From: CAYWFP01 sp964457365
GTDB taxonomy: Bacteria > Planctomycetota > SZUA-567
NCBI GenBank assembly: GCA_964457365.1
Contig: CAYWFP010000093.1
Location: forward strand, 1 to 15,077
Length of the DNA: 15,077 nucleotides
Direction of reading: 5' to 3'
The translations under genes and the position numbers were made by a program. The notes under the pieces are model-generated. The model saw only the letters and a program-made list of their open reading frames with translations. It ran no database searches and was not told the DNA's origin. Below are positions 8,222 to 14,853 of this stretch, in pieces (within the stretch, counting starts at the first letter, position 1; each line of letters begins with the position of its first letter).

Positions 8222-8650
8222 ATGAAACGTCTTTATGTTGGCATCGTAATAGGGGTTGCTTTCGCTGCTACTCTAGGTGTTATATTCTTGACTGGAGGCA
8301 CACACAACCCTGAGCAAATGAGTATTGAAGATCTGACGCAAGCAGCGGAGAATGGTGATCAGAGGGCTGCTCATGAACTGGGCCAGCGATATGAAGCAGG
8401 CAAGGGGGTCACGGCAAACTGGGAACATGCCGCGAAGTGGTATCGGGTCTCTGCAAAAAGCGGTTACGTCCCTGCGCAATACATGATCGGGCATTGCTAT
8501 GAACAAGGAACCGGCGTTGATGCGGACGCTTCCAAGGCCATTGAGTGGTATCGTAAGGCTGCTGAATCAACAGATTCCCAACATACTTTTTTTTCAGATA
8601 TGGCAAAAAGTCGATTGGCGGACTTGATTCAAAATATAGGGAAAGAGTGA
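8222..8650 (+). CDS. Membrane-anchored Sel1-repeat protein (second of a pair)
   Basis: This 142-residue protein has an AGGAGA box before the ATG and a hydrophobic N-terminal segment (YVGIVIGVAFAATLGVIFL) serving as signal anchor or signal peptide. Two well-formed Sel1 units follow: AAHELGQRYEAGKGVTANWE with HAAKWYRVSAKSG, and AQYMIGHCYEQGTGVDADAS with KAIEWYRKAAEST. These are textbook matches to the A-x-x-L-G-x-x-Y-x-x-G-x-G-V pattern, clearer than in the upstream Sel1 protein. A short helical end (MAKSRLADLIQNIGK) closes it. It is the last recognisable gene before the terminator at 8855 and probably ends the operon. It is likely to act as an extracytoplasmic adaptor; partners are unknown. 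Confidence 0.82.
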   Translation: MKRLYVGIVIGVAFAATLGVIFLTGGTHNPEQMSIEDLTQAAENGDQRAAHELGQRYEAGKGVTANWEHAAKWYRVSAKSGYVPAQYMIGHCYEQGTGVDADASKAIEWYRKAAESTDSQHTFFSDMAKSRLADLIQNIGKE

Positions 8651-8854
8651 CATGGTGCGGCCTTGGCATGATCCAAAAGGAATCGAGGAACGAATCTGAG
8701 TCGAAAAAGCGAAACGCTGACCGTCAGTGAGTCGTTGCGGCTCGGGCAAGTACGGTGGCCCGTGGTTCTTACCTGATGACGGTGAACCACATCCTTACTT
8801 CACAATCTCCCGCGTGTAGCCGCAGAACCGGGTCGCCCGCTCCAAGAAATATAA
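8651..8854 (+). other. Gene-free stretch with a possible coding remnant
   Basis: No intact gene is visible here. A short frame at about 8730-8819 reads SGKYGGPWFLPDDGEPHPYF in one piece and is closed by TAG. After that stop the same frame continues as PQNRVARSKKYKPKAF towards the terminator. This looks like decayed coding sequence, but I cannot assign a family. Confidence 0.3.
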
Positions 8855-8893
8855 GCCGAAAGCCTTTGATATATAAGGGTTTTCGGCGTTTTT
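8855..8893 (+). terminator. Rho-independent terminator
   Basis: Left arm 8855-8867 (GCCGAAAGCCTTT) pairs with right arm 8875-8887 (AAGGGTTTTCGGC) over 13 positions, with two G-T wobbles and a 7-base loop, followed by five T at 8889-8893. It lies about 205 bases past the last Sel1 gene and is the natural 3' end of that transcription unit. From 8894 to 9093 I see no gene and only weak promoter-like sequence (TATGAT at 9043-9048). Confidence 0.75.
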
Positions 8894-9093
8894 GTTGGCC
8901 CGAATGTCAGTCATCTGAATGTCTCAATTTGTAACTCAAAGAGGGAAAACACGTCCTTTGATTGCCCACGAGGGAAGATTGAGAGACCTGCAGGCGTACC
9001 TGCACGGCGGATCTATGATGACACGGAACTCCGGGCCAGGTTATGATATGTACTCGGGAAATGGTTAAACTGAATTGAGCCGAAGGAACGCAC

Positions 9094-10335
9094 ATGCTTT
9101 TAAACGAAGATGCAGTATTCGGTCTCCTGTGTCACGCCGATGAGTTTGTGCGAGGACAGGCGTTCGATTACTTCGCGGAATCCTTAACAACGCGGCAGGA
9201 TATCCTGCCTGTACTTCTGAATTCAATCCGCGAGCAGGAATGGAAGTACAAATCGCCACGCGTCTTTCTGTGGCAATTGCCCGTGAGCGGAGTTGCCCTG
9301 GACGGCATGATCGAACTCTTGGCGGGCACGGAGGACGAAAACCATCGTTTCCACCTTGGCAAAGGGATCGCCCGAGCCCGGGCAGAAGATCTGGATGCGC
9401 GGTGGGACGGGTTGAAGCGAAGCGGTAACCTTCACAAGGAACTGCTTGCGCGATGCCACCGAAAGCGCAAGGCAATCGGAACGCCGCCCATGCAATTATG
9501 GGAATCGCTGGTCGACTATTGCATTGAACGTTATGGCGAACACATAGAAGACTCCCTGATCGATGACACGCTGCAGGCCCTTTCGGGTTCGGGGATACCC
9601 GATTCTCACGACCTGTTCGAGTTTCTGTTCGACGAGGATCACTCCGGCGATTGGCTCGAAATCGTCGCGATCCGGTTTTTCGGTCATCGCCGGGAGATCG
9701 AAGCGATTCCCATTCTGTTCGGTAGGCTCCGGCAACCTTTCGACGATTACCTTCACCCGGAGACGGAACGGGCGCTGATCCGCATCGGTGCTCCAGCGGT
9801 AACCGATGCGCTGGCCCTGGATTGGATGGCCGAGCCCTACGATTTCCGGCGCTCCATCGCCTTTGCCCTTGGCTGTATGCCTTCACCACAAGCCGAGGAT
9901 GCGATTATCCGGGCACTCGCCACGGAGACGGATGCCGCAATACGCACTTATCTCTCTTCCGGGCTTTGCAGGATATACAGCGACCGGGCGATAGAATTCG
10001 GTCTTCGCGAAGTCGAACGCGGCTATGACGACGAACTCCTCTCCCTGGAAGAGGACATTGTCACGGTTGCGGACTCCTTGGGGAAAGACTTCCCGCAAAA
10101 GGCGAGGTGGAAAAGCGAGCGGACTGTCAGGGAAGAAAGGCTCCTCTATCGGAAATCAGAGTTGACGGGGTATTACCCATATAGCAATAGCAGCGAGGGC
10201 CTGGACTTGGAGTTGCCGCCATTTCCCTCTTTGCCGTCGCATATAGAAATGCCCGTTAAGCAGAAAGTAGGCCGGAATGCCCCGTGCCCCTGTGGAAGCG
10301 GCAAGAAGTACAAGAAGTGCTGCGGGAGGGGGTAG
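9094..10335 (+). CDS. HEAT-repeat-like protein with C-terminal SEC-C zinc motif (DUF1186-like)
   Basis: The 413-residue cytoplasmic protein has no signal or membrane segment. AAGGAA stands before the ATG. Most of the chain is helical with HEAT-like units, for example ETERALIRIGAPAVTDALAL and RRSIAFALGCMPSPQAEDAI followed by IRALATETDAAIRTYLSSGL, similar to the DUF1186/HEAT proteins. The last 23 residues hold a complete SEC-C motif, GRNAPCPCGSGKKYKKCC, the zinc-binding tail first known from SecA and found on many accessory proteins. The motif points to binding of ribosome, SecB-like or other protein partners; which one is not shown by sequence. The gene stands alone between the terminator and the toxin-like gene, has base composition closer to the right half of the window, and lacks close upstream partners. 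Confidence 0.82.
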   Translation: MLLNEDAVFGLLCHADEFVRGQAFDYFAESLTTRQDILPVLLNSIREQEWKYKSPRVFLWQLPVSGVALDGMIELLAGTEDENHRFHLGKGIARARAEDLDARWDGLKRSGNLHKELLARCHRKRKAIGTPPMQLWESLVDYCIERYGEHIEDSLIDDTLQALSGSGIPDSHDLFEFLFDEDHSGDWLEIVAIRFFGHRREIEAIPILFGRLRQPFDDYLHPETERALIRIGAPAVTDALALDWMAEPYDFRRSIAFALGCMPSPQAEDAIIRALATETDAAIRTYLSSGLCRIYSDRAIEFGLREVERGYDDELLSLEEDIVTVADSLGKDFPQKARWKSERTVREERLLYRKSELTGYYPYSNSSEGLDLELPPFPSLPSHIEMPVKQKVGRNAPCPCGSGKKYKKCCGRG

Positions 10336-10488
10336 CGCAACGTCATGAGGGGGCGTATGCCTGAACATGTCGGTGGCCTGCTCGAGCGGGTCGCCTTCCA
10401 CTGTAGTGAAACCTTTGTGTAGATTGCGCGGTTCTTCGGTTCTCTTGCCATTCCGCAGGTGCGGCACATTGCCGGGGATCGTGACGTC
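10336..10488. other. Gap before the zeta-like gene, no gene assigned
   Basis: On the - strand one frame reads NGKRTEEPRNLHKGFTTVEG and on through DPLEQATDMFRHTPPH, which looks protein-like, but it has no convincing start and runs antisense into the end of the SEC-C gene. I do not call a gene. Confidence 0.25.
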
Positions 10489-10524
10489 TTGCTAACGGGA
10501 GGAGTCCGGCTACAATAGTATAAT
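10489..10524 (+). promoter_or_regulatory. Promoter of the zeta-like gene
   Basis: TTGCTA at 10489-10494 is followed after 16 bases by TACAAT (10511-10516). A perfect TATAAT lies at 10519-10524, 24 bases from the -35-like box. Either -10 would start transcription about 15-30 bases before the ATG at 10547, which has AGAGG at 10535-10539. Confidence 0.5.
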
Positions 10525-10546
10525 AGATAGCGATAGAGGCGAGGAT

Positions 10547-11011
10547 ATGAGCGAAAGCAATCTGCGGGCAATTCTGATTGCCGGTCCCAATGGATCGGGG
10601 AAAACGACTTTCGCCAAGGAGTTTTTGGTTCATGAAGCAGGATGCCCGGTCTTTATCAATGCCGATCTGATTGCCACCGGGCTTTCGCCGTTTCAGCCGG
10701 ACCGCGCCGCCGTGCAGGCGTCCCGTTTGATGATTAACGCCATCGAGGACCACGTTCGGCGACGGGAAAACTTCGCGGTCGAAACCACGCTGGCGGCGAA
10801 AGGTTATTTGCGCCGGATTCTGGATTGGCGACAACTCGGCTATAAGGTGAAGCTGATTTTTCTTTGGCTGCCGACGGTAGCATTGGCTATCGACCGAGTC
10901 GCCATCCGTGTTGCACAGGGCGGACATAATATCGGGGAGCACGTGATTCGTCGGCGCTATGCGGCAGGCTTGGCGAACCTCGAACGATACAAAGAGATTG
11001 TGGATCATTGA
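10547..11011 (+). pseudogene. Zeta-toxin-family P-loop kinase, 5' part, truncated by the IS
   Basis: The visible 154 residues contain a Walker A loop GPNGSGKTT (residues 13-21), the segment FINADLIATGLSPF (the family's conserved aspartate region), VETTLAAKGYLRRI, and an arginine-rich lid region QGGHNIGEHVIRRRYAAG. This is the layout of zeta-toxin-family kinases, whose best-studied members phosphorylate UDP-GlcNAc; other members have other substrates. The frame stops at TGA 11009-11011, and those three bases are the first of the inserted element. Joining codon 154 (CAT, 11006-11008) to 12939 restores a further 20 codons (start WQIFDNSGESAELMDEG), giving 174 residues. All the motifs listed survive the truncation, so residual activity cannot be excluded. 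AGAGG at 10535 supports the ATG at 10547. Confidence 0.88.
11005..11008. repeat. Target-site duplication, left copy (TCAT)
   Basis: TCAT immediately before the left IS end; the same four bases follow the right end at 12935-12938. Confidence 0.85.
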
Positions 11012-11025
11012 CGCCCCCGTCAAAA
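11009..11025 (+). repeat. Left terminal inverted repeat of the IS
   Basis: TGACGCCCCCGTCAAAA matches the complement of 12918-12934 at 16 of 17 positions. The first 14 bases are themselves a dyad, TGACG-N4-CGTCA. Confidence 0.9.
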
Positions 11026-11100
11026 GTCAAGCGACAGCCATATTCAGCGTAAGTGTCGGAAATATATGCTGTTTGCGTTGGGTTTTTAGCGTCATTTTGA

Positions 11101-11128
11101 TTGAATGCTCCATGTCTCTGAGTATAAT
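11101..11128 (+). promoter_or_regulatory. Transposase promoter
   Basis: TTGAAT at 11101-11106, a 16-base spacer, then a perfect TATAAT at 11123-11128. Expected transcription start is near 11135, inside the dyad that follows. Confidence 0.6.
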
Positions 11129-11130
11129 TC

Positions 11131-11153
11131 AACTCATTGTCACATAATGAGTT
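11131..11153 (+). promoter_or_regulatory. 8-bp dyad between promoter and transposase start
   Basis: AACTCATT (11131-11138) and AATGAGTT (11146-11153) pair perfectly around a 7-base loop. The dyad covers the expected transcript start and abuts the ribosome-binding site GGAGA (11154-11158). It could be an operator. In longer transcripts read in from outside it would form a hairpin next to the binding site. Confidence 0.5.
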
Positions 11154-11162
11154 GGAGAATCA

Positions 11163-12917
11163 ATGAAGACGGTCAAGAATCCGCGACAAATGCAGCTCTT
11201 CGACCCCTACGACCGGGTGCTGACGAAGAAGGCGCGGGAGCTTCTCCTGGCGGGGTGGCAGGGGATTTTCCGATACGTGCTTCTGGAGCTGATGCCGGTC
11301 GACACGATGGGCGAGCGGTTCAGCGAGACCATGGGCCGGCCGAGCAAAGAGCTGTATTCGATGGCCGGGCTGTTGATCATCAAGGAGTTCATGGACTGGA
11401 CCGATGAGGAGGCCTTGACCGCGTATCGGTTCCACACCGACATTCACTTCGCCTTGAATATGGAACCGGTGGCGCATGACCTGTCGCCGCGGACGCTGGA
11501 GCGTTACGAGAAGAGTTTCGTAGAGGACGAACTGGCCGTCCGGGTCATGCACGAGGTGACGGCGAAGCTGGTTGAGGCCTGCGGTGTGCGGATCGACCAG
11601 CAGCGACTGGACTCGACGCACATCTTCAGCGACATGGCGACCTTTGGCCGAACCCGGATGATGGGGGCGGCGATCAAGCGGTTCCTGACGCAGGTGAAGC
11701 GCAGCCATCGGGGTGCGTATGATGCGTTGCCGGAGACGCTGCGCGAGCGATACGTTCCGGGCGTGAACAGGCTCTTTGGCGAGACGGGCAAAGACACCGA
11801 AAGCCGGCGGCTTCTGCGCCAGCAGGTGGCGGAGGATATGTACTTTCTCGTGCGTGAGTTTGCCGACGATGTTGACCACAACAACAAGAGTACCTACAAG
11901 GCCCTGGCTCGGGTATTTGAAGAGCAGTGTGACATCGAAGAAGAGCAGGCGGTCGTCAAGAAGAAGACCGGAGGCGATGTGGTCCAGAATACGTCGGACA
12001 TGGATGCGACGTATGACGGGCACAAAGGCGCCGGTTACCAAGGGCAAATCTCTGAGACATGCCATGCCGAAAACGATGTGCAACTGATAACGAGTATCAT
12101 ACCCCAGACGGCTGTAACATCGGATAGCGCGGCCCTTCCCGAGGTGCTTGATGATCTGGCGGGACAGGAGATGCTTCCGGAGTCGATGCTTGCCGACGCA
12201 TTGTACGGCGGCGATGAGAACGTCGAGGATGCCGCGTCGCAGGGTGTGGAGGTGGTCTCGCCGACGAAGGAAGGTGCACGCGAAGGAGGCGACGAAGAAG
12301 CAGCGGCCGTTTATGATGCGCTGTCGATCGACGACTTTGTATACGACGAAGAGAAAGAGGTTGTTCAACGCTGCCCAGCCGGTCTGGAGCCAGAGATATC
12401 GCATCACAATCCGTCGACCGGAAAGACGACAACAATCATGCCTGAAGAGGCCTGCGGCCATTGCCCCTTTTCCGGGGAGTGCCCAGTCCACAAGAGTCGA
12501 GGAAAATACAAGATTGAGCATACCTCCCGCCAACGGCGACTTGCGGCACGACGCCGGGAAGAGCAGACTGACGAGTTCCGCCAACGGTACCGCAAGCGGG
12601 GTGGGATCGAAGGAACCAACAGCGGTTTGAAGCGAAGGGTGGGACTGGCACGACTTCGCGTGCGCGGGAAGGCGCGCGTCTCTCACACGATTCGGCTGAA
12701 GGTGGCGGGATGGAACATCCTGCAGGCCGCCGCGTCGGCAAAAATCCGGGAATGGATTGCTGAGAGGGCATCTGTGGCTGTTTTTCGGGTTTTCGAAGCC
12801 ATCTATTTCGGCTGCAGACGTCTTTACATGGCTTTCCGACGAATCAACACGCATTTTCTCTCAGCTTCCGTCTCGCAGCCGGCCGCAACAGCAGACGACT
12901 TGCTTTGGGCCGCGTAG
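11163..12917 (+). CDS. IS1182-family transposase
   Basis: The 584-residue protein starts at ATG 11163 behind GGAGA. The N-terminal DUF772-like part (about residues 20-115) includes GRPSKELYSMAGLLIIKEFM and RFHTDIHFALNM. The DDE catalytic triad can be placed at D150 (RLDSTHI), D345 (LADALYGG) and E483 (GGIEGTNSGLKRR). A further conserved stretch lies at about 279-310 (DMDATYDGHKGAGYQGQISE). Between D345 and E483 there is a cysteine cluster, C404, C431, C434 and C440, usual in IS1182 transposases. Length and motif order are normal and no frameshift is seen. The stop codon at 12915-12917 touches the right inverted repeat. Its leader has its own promoter and a dyad at the start site. Confidence 0.95.
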   Translation: MKTVKNPRQMQLFDPYDRVLTKKARELLLAGWQGIFRYVLLELMPVDTMGERFSETMGRPSKELYSMAGLLIIKEFMDWTDEEALTAYRFHTDIHFALNMEPVAHDLSPRTLERYEKSFVEDELAVRVMHEVTAKLVEACGVRIDQQRLDSTHIFSDMATFGRTRMMGAAIKRFLTQVKRSHRGAYDALPETLRERYVPGVNRLFGETGKDTESRRLLRQQVAEDMYFLVREFADDVDHNNKSTYKALARVFEEQCDIEEEQAVVKKKTGGDVVQNTSDMDATYDGHKGAGYQGQISETCHAENDVQLITSIIPQTAVTSDSAALPEVLDDLAGQEMLPESMLADALYGGDENVEDAASQGVEVVSPTKEGAREGGDEEAAAVYDALSIDDFVYDEEKEVVQRCPAGLEPEISHHNPSTGKTTTIMPEEACGHCPFSGECPVHKSRGKYKIEHTSRQRRLAARRREEQTDEFRQRYRKRGGIEGTNSGLKRRVGLARLRVRGKARVSHTIRLKVAGWNILQAAASAKIREWIAERASVAVFRVFEAIYFGCRRLYMAFRRINTHFLSASVSQPAATADDLLWAA

Positions 12918-12934
12918 TTTTGACGGAGGCGTCA
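12918..12934 (-). repeat. Right terminal inverted repeat of the IS
   Basis: Read on the - strand it is TGACGCCTCCGTCAAAA, one mismatch to the left end. It also holds a TGACG-N4-CGTCA dyad. Confidence 0.9.
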
Positions 12935-12949
12935 TCATTGGCAGATATT
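12920..12949 (+). promoter_or_regulatory. Possible hybrid promoter reading out of the IS
   Basis: TTGACG (12920-12925) in the right inverted repeat and GATATT (12944-12949) in host DNA are 18 bases apart, matching consensus at 5/6 and 4/6 positions. It would transcribe the small partner gene that starts 49 bases further on. Confidence 0.4.
12935..12938. repeat. Target-site duplication, right copy (TCAT)
   Basis: TCAT directly after the right IS end, equal to 11005-11008. Confidence 0.85.
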
Positions 12950-13001
12950 CGATAACTCGGGCGAGTCTGCCGAGCTAATGGATGAAGGGAAATGCACATG
13001 A
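12939..13001 (+). pseudogene. Zeta-toxin-family kinase, 3' remnant
   Basis: Twenty codons and a TGA stop, reading WQIFDNSGESAELMDEGKCT, continue the interrupted kinase frame in phase with 11008. W-x-x-[FY]-D-N-S-G-E is the expected C-terminal end of this kinase group. The TGA at 12999-13001 overlaps the ATG at 12998 of the next gene. Confidence 0.88.
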
Positions 13002-13189
13002 CTGCGCAGAATGAGGAACGCGATCCGGATTTCGTGGGCGCTGAAAAGGCGATCCGACGGGCCGCCCGTCGTGCGCGAGAGGTTGCCTTTCAAACCGGCA
13101 CCCCGATTGTGATCTACAAAGACGGGGCGATCATCCGAAAGATGGTTTCTCGTGAAGAGCTAGAGGCTCCGATCCAACCGGATGCCTGA
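12998..13189 (+). CDS. Small putative partner protein (antitoxin candidate) of the zeta-like kinase
   Basis: I prefer the ATG at 12998 over the one at 12992: AAGGGA at 12985-12990 is seven bases upstream, and 12998 gives the ATGA overlap with the original kinase stop. The 63-residue product is charged and mostly helical at first (FVGAEKAIRRAARRAREVAF), then has a short beta segment (GTPIVIYKDGAIIRKMV) and an acidic end. Small proteins with this helix plus V-x-Y-x-D-G-x-I layout are often found beside zeta-like kinases, so a toxin-antitoxin or regulatory pair is plausible. It is not the classical epsilon antitoxin by appearance. The IS now separates it from the promoter at 10489. Antitoxin activity is inference from position only. 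Confidence 0.75.
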   Translation: MTAQNEERDPDFVGAEKAIRRAARRAREVAFQTGTPIVIYKDGAIIRKMVSREELEAPIQPDA

Positions 13190-13293
13190 AACGCCCGCTT
13201 CTCTGTCAAACCCTATGCTCTCGGCAAAACTGAGACCGCTTTTTCGAAGTGAAGCTGCGAATACGGAATGTGCCCCACGGAGCGCGGCATCTT

Positions 13294-14694
13294 TTACGCC
13301 GGAATGGTTGCGCGGGTATTCGTTTCGCCTTCATCCGTCCAGCCTGTCATTCCCCTGAGCGCCCTCGCGGCCTTGTCCTTGTCTTCGATCAGCGTGTGCG
13401 TATACAACTGCATGGTCGTCTCGATATTGGCGTGGCGCATCATCTCCTGGCAGACCTTGGGATGGACGCCGCTTCTTGCGAGCCAGGTGCCGAAGGTATG
13501 GCGCAGCGCGTGGAAGTCGACCTTGCCAAGAGGTGTATGGGGCTGAAGGAAGTGGGTATCTGGCTCCCGGTTTAGGATCAGTCTCGCTGCCAGTCTCTCC
13601 ATTCCTGTGCGACGCAGATCCCTGTACCGTTCCATTCTCCACCACCTACGCGCGTATGCCAGATCCTCGCGCAGCATCTTCGCGCCCTTTGACGGGAGGC
13701 CTGGGAATGCCAGGCGGTCGGATTCGCCGAACAGGTTGATCGGGCGGTCAGCGAAGAACCTGGCCAGATCGACGGCTAGGCGTTCGTCTCCGGTCAGCGG
13801 CAGTACGGCTCCACGCTTGGCTTTCTCGTGCCTGGCATCGATTTGGACAAACGGCCGGGATTCGTCGAGATGGAAATCGCTCTGCTCCAGCGTTCGGATC
13901 TCGTTCCAGCGCAGCCCCGTGGACAGGGCAAGGCGGTAGACCAGCGCGCGCTCGACTCCGCTGCAATTATGATGGGCCGGCCCGGCAATAGTATACCGAA
14001 TCAGCGCCTTCGCTTCCTCTGTACTGAGCGCCCGCCGCACAATTCGGCGATCCGCTTTTTCGTTCAGCAGGCCGACCCGCGTGGCGGGATTGTCTTGCAT
14101 CCGCCCTTCGCGAACCATCCAGTTGCAGAAGCTTTTCACCGCCGCGAGCGCGCAGTTGGCCGTGCGGGCCGACGCGCCGGATTGGCGCAGATCGGACAGA
14201 TAGCATTCGATCCGGTTTGTCGTTATGTCGCTCGGAAATCGCATTTTCGTCCGGTCGAACATCCGCGCGCAATGGGAGACGACTTGATGAATGTGCTGCG
14301 GAGCCAGTTCCCGGCTGCGCATGTGGCGCTGGTAATCAGCGAGATGCCCGCCAGTAACATCTAGCGACTCGGAGCTGGCTTGCTTCTTTCGGATTGCCTT
14401 GGCGATCATCAACGGGCCGGCCGCTTCGATGCGGGCGGGATCGAGCAGGCCGAGATTAACGAGGCGCTTGCTAAGGGCAGGGGGGACCTGCTCCAGCCAA
14501 TCGGTCAATTCGGCATCCAGATTCCTGCCTGCCACGCGCGTAGCCACGAGACGCTCAAGCTTTCGCCCCAACTCCTGCGTACTGGCTTTGTCCGCGAAGC
14601 CGGCAAACTTCCGCCGCTTTCCGTGCTGATCGGTGATGGCCACGGTGTAGACAGAGGCGGATTTGCCGCGATTCTTTTCCTTGTACACGCGCAT
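13294..14694 (-). CDS. Tyrosine recombinase (phage/island-type integrase)
   Basis: The start is set at the ATG whose first base is 14694, because GGAGG lies eight bases upstream; a longer frame adds nine residues and lacks such a site. The 466-residue protein has an N-terminal arm-type region (MRVYKEKNRGKSASVYTV), a core-binding domain (about residues 110-205, including TNRIECYLSDLRQSGASART) and a catalytic domain with the complete set: R262 (STGLRWNEIRTL), a lysine at 291 or 293 (HEKAKRGAVL), H395 and R398 (HALRHTFGTWL), H421 (MMRHANIETT) and nucleophile Y431 (LYTHT). It should carry out site-specific integration or excision. It converges with the small partner gene across a 104-base gap (13190-13293) in which I find no clear terminator. 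The upstream neighbour is an excisionase-like gene. Confidence 0.94.
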   Translation of the reverse strand: MRVYKEKNRGKSASVYTVAITDQHGKRRKFAGFADKASTQELGRKLERLVATRVAGRNLDAELTDWLEQVPPALSKRLVNLGLLDPARIEAAGPLMIAKAIRKKQASSESLDVTGGHLADYQRHMRSRELAPQHIHQVVSHCARMFDRTKMRFPSDITTNRIECYLSDLRQSGASARTANCALAAVKSFCNWMVREGRMQDNPATRVGLLNEKADRRIVRRALSTEEAKALIRYTIAGPAHHNCSGVERALVYRLALSTGLRWNEIRTLEQSDFHLDESRPFVQIDARHEKAKRGAVLPLTGDERLAVDLARFFADRPINLFGESDRLAFPGLPSKGAKMLREDLAYARRWWRMERYRDLRRTGMERLAARLILNREPDTHFLQPHTPLGKVDFHALRHTFGTWLARSGVHPKVCQEMMRHANIETTMQLYTHTLIEDKDKAARALRGMTGWTDEGETNTRATIPA

Positions 14695-14798
14695 GAGGCT
14701 GTCCTCCATGAAGAAAACCAATCAAGTCAACGCCGTGTGTAATTCTTGCTCCGGGGATAGCCGCCATGAAGAGCCAAAAACGATGCGAACGGCAATAA

Positions 14799-14822
14799 AT
14801 TTGATGGGCGAACATTTGATGG
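14799..14822. repeat. Pair of 9-bp direct repeats upstream of the integrase
   Basis: ATTTGATGG occurs at 14799-14807 and 14814-14822, one start every 15 bases; GCGAAC also occurs at 14785-14790 and 14808-14813. They lie in the 159-base gap between the helix-turn-helix gene and the integrase, where excisionase or integrase arm sites could be. Confidence 0.4.
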
Positions 14823-14853
14823 CAGCGTGATGCTGAGTAGGCGCATATGCTGT

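Larger units (their letters stand above)
11009..12934 (+). mobile_element. Complete IS1182-like insertion sequence (1926 bp)
   Basis: The element is bounded by imperfect 17-bp terminal inverted repeats and flanked by a TCAT duplication. It carries one transposase gene that ends directly against the right repeat. Its length fits the IS1182 family. Closing the gap restores the interrupted reading frame exactly, which fixes both ends. Transposase, both ends and target duplication are intact, so it looks like a recent, possibly active insertion. Confidence 0.93.

Noticed and set aside
8740..8850. A possible tRNA or attachment-site remnant around AACCGGGTCGCCCGCTCC
   Set aside because: It resembles a T-arm plus 3' end only loosely. 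No acceptor stem, anticodon arm or CCA-bearing end can be folded around it.
11160..12854. A 564-codon open frame on the - strand across the whole transposase gene
   Set aside because: It is antisense to a transposase with a complete catalytic triad, its translation is rich in arginine, histidine and leucine without any domain, and it has no ribosome site. It follows from the codon use of the real gene.
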